From positions 422,040 through 486,039 of the forward strand of contig NZ_HE997643.1 in assembly GCF_000312485.1 (NCBI RefSeq): 64,000 nt of DNA. Reading direction: 5' to 3'. The notes below the pieces were generated by a model. That model searched no databases and was not told the origin of the DNA. It saw only the letters and a list, made by a program, of their open reading frames with translations. Made by a program: the position numbers and the translations under genes. Shown here one piece after another: positions 62,637 to 64,000 of the stretch. The DNA is from Yersinia massiliensis CCUG 53443. GTDB taxonomy: Bacteria; Pseudomonadota; Gammaproteobacteria; Enterobacterales; Enterobacteriaceae. Within the stretch, counting starts at the first letter, position 1, and each line of letters starts with the position of its first letter.

Positions 62637-64000
62637 TCATATACTCAATTGCGTCAGCTTTAAAGCTGCTGCGCATGCAGCAAGCGAACGCTGTTGAGTT
62701 TCTTCATACAATTGTAATTCGTCAATCACTGCCATCCCCAGATCTCGCTGGAAATCATGTTGACTTGAATGCCCAGTGAAATGACTTTGCCCCTTATCGC
62801 CCAAATTAGATTGGAAAATACCCGCTGCACTCACCGGCAAGAAATCCTCATAAACCAAGGGTTCATATTCGATAAATCCGGCATCAATCAACTCATCTAA
62901 TGTGAGTTTTTTCACTGATTCAGCCGGCACATTGACACTTTTTTCCGTGGGAAAGTAGCGGAAGAAAGCGAGTTTTTCGGTGCGCATCGTCTGATAATCA
63001 TCAGGAAATTGGCTAAATTGCTCGCTGAGAAAAGCCATATATTGTGCGGCATTTTTTTCATTCGCCGGAACTTGCAATTGATCCTGCGCGGCTTGCAGCA
63101 AGCGGTCATAGAGACTGCGGCCTTTTGCCGTCAGTGCCGCACCGCGTTGTTCAATTTCTCCGAAACGAGCGGTGTGATATCCCTGAATGATTTGCCCATC
63201 CGTAGAGATAAACGCAATTTTTTCTTCCAATGCTTTAAAGCTGGTTTGCCGTAACAATATTGGGCAACGGCGGGGCGGTGGCCCTTCAATAACTGCTTTA
63301 GGGGTAATGTTATGCTGAGGCATCGCCAATTGTACTGCATCGATATCCAACGTGCGTGGGGTGAGATGATTGATATGTGGCCCTTTGAATGCCACCACAT
63401 CAGCAATGAGCCGGTGCTGGTCATGCAATTGCTGGTAGACCTCGGCACTGACGGTTGCCTGATTATGCCAGCGAAATGTTTCTAGAGATTGAGTGATAAA
63501 ATCATCGGCCTCAAGGCTGGTCAGGCCACCAGCAGTTTCAAATTGAATAATGAGCTCAATAGCTCGTGGGGTAAATATTTCTCTAGTTGCCAAAATATCG
63601 GCCGCCCGTTGCCGCAAGACAGGCTGCTCTATCAATTCCAAGCGTAGTAATGATGTAAAAATCCTGAACGGGCAGGCTTGTAATGAGGTTTCATGCACAG
63701 CACGAAAAGCGGTGGAATGAACCGGCACTCCTGCGGGAGCGAGGTCATAATAACCGACAGGGAGCATCCCCATAACGGCAAAAAGGCGGCGTAACATTGA
63801 AAGCTCAGTTGGCGTTCCCACACGAATAGCACCGTGGCGTTCCATGCTTAACCTTTCAATCTCTCCTGTTTGATGTAAATGACGTGCCAATGCTGGTTGT
63901 TGGTCTAAAGCCTGCTTATTGGTATCGGCAACCAGTTGCAATAACGTGCCATAGAGAGGAACTTCGGCCTGATACATGTCCGACATGGCTCGAGAGAATC
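62637..64000 (-). CDS. DUF1338 protein, YdcJ/HglS-like 2-oxoadipate dioxygenase/decarboxylase (5' end cut by the window)
   Basis: At least 453 residues, cut at its N-terminus by the window edge. An in-frame MSDMYQAEVPLYG begins at 63986, but the frame is still open to 64000 and reads FSRAM just before it, matching FSQAM in E. coli YdcJ, so the real start is outside. Blocks: ERHGAIRVGTPTEL, GYYDLAPAGVPVHSTAFR, RIFTSLLRLELIE, HINHLTPRTLDID and RFGEIEQRGAALT. HglS proteins are Fe-dependent VOC-like enzymes making D-2-hydroxyglutarate from 2-oxoadipate in lysine breakdown; RHGAIR supplies a likely metal histidine. Activity in this protein is inferred from the family only. It is convergent with lpxK. 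Confidence 0.82.
   Translation of the reverse strand, partial: FSRAMSDMYQAEVPLYGTLLQLVADTNKQALDQQPALARHLHQTGEIERLSMERHGAIRVGTPTELSMLRRLFAVMGMLPVGYYDLAPAGVPVHSTAFRAVHETSLQACPFRIFTSLLRLELIEQPVLRQRAADILATREIFTPRAIELIIQFETAGGLTSLEADDFITQSLETFRWHNQATVSAEVYQQLHDQHRLIADVVAFKGPHINHLTPRTLDIDAVQLAMPQHNITPKAVIEGPPPRRCPILLRQTSFKALEEKIAFISTDGQIIQGYHTARFGEIEQRGAALTAKGRSLYDRLLQAAQDQLQVPANEKNAAQYMAFLSEQFSQFPDDYQTMRTEKLAFFRYFPTEKSVNVPAESVKKLTLDELIDAGFIEYEPLVYEDFLPVSAAGIFQSNLGDKGQSHFTGHSSQHDFQRDLGMAVIDELQLYEETQQRSLAACAAALKLTQLSI

Overview
This window is a stretch of ordinary enterobacterial chromosome, almost certainly from a Yersinia, most likely the Y. pseudotuberculosis/Y. pestis complex. The gene order follows the Escherichia coli artP-to-lpxK segment nearly gene for gene. 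The proteins are close to, but clearly different from, their E. coli counterparts. ERIC repeats, a secreted AroQ-gamma chorismate mutase and moderate GC content fit Yersinia. The genus is an inference from remembered protein families and gene order; no search was run. I found no insertion sequence, prophage, CRISPR array, rRNA or tRNA gene, and no strong candidate for a wholly new system. The unusual items are small and are listed as findings.

Region by region. 1-4 kb, minus strand: the arginine ABC transporter, artP-artI-artQ-artM plus separate artJ, which has paired ArgR boxes upstream. 4-9.3 kb, minus: a secreted chorismate mutase, the lipoprotein YbjP, the dehydrogenase-like proteins YbjS and YbjT, and threonine aldolase LtaE. 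9.5-16.5 kb, minus: a stand-alone SAM methyltransferase, pyruvate oxidase PoxB, the Hcr/Hcp nitrosative-stress pair with NsrR-like and FNR-like sites, and the lysine exporter LysO. 16.8-22.7 kb: the OLD-family nuclease YbjD (+) behind three 17-bp tandem repeats, YbjX/VirK (-), and the MacAB exporter (+).

23-31.3 kb: CspD (-), ClpS-ClpA (+), then infA, aat and the CydDC exporter (-). 31.6-42.7 kb: trxB (-), then a plus-strand series lrp, ftsK, lolA, rarA, serS and ycaD. 42.7-49.2 kb, minus: the anaerobic formate cluster pflA, pflB, focA and ycaO, with an FNR site in front of focA. 49.3-62.5 kb, plus: periplasmic asparaginase, ycaP, serC-aroA, cmk-rpsA-ihfB, comEC, and the envelope pair msbA-lpxK. 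The right edge cuts a minus-strand DUF1338 (YdcJ/HglS-like) gene.

Several functions connect. Amino-acid uptake and export (Art, LysO), adaptation to low oxygen and NO (Pfl, FocA, Hcp/Hcr, CydDC), proteolysis under the N-end rule (ClpS, ClpA, with Aat writing the N-degron) and envelope assembly (LolA, MsbA, LpxK) all appear as neighbours. Start codons were moved inward for artI, artP, ybjS, ltaE, macA, clpA, aat, cydD, trxB, pflB, ycaO and cmk where ribosome binding sites and family lengths favour an internal start.
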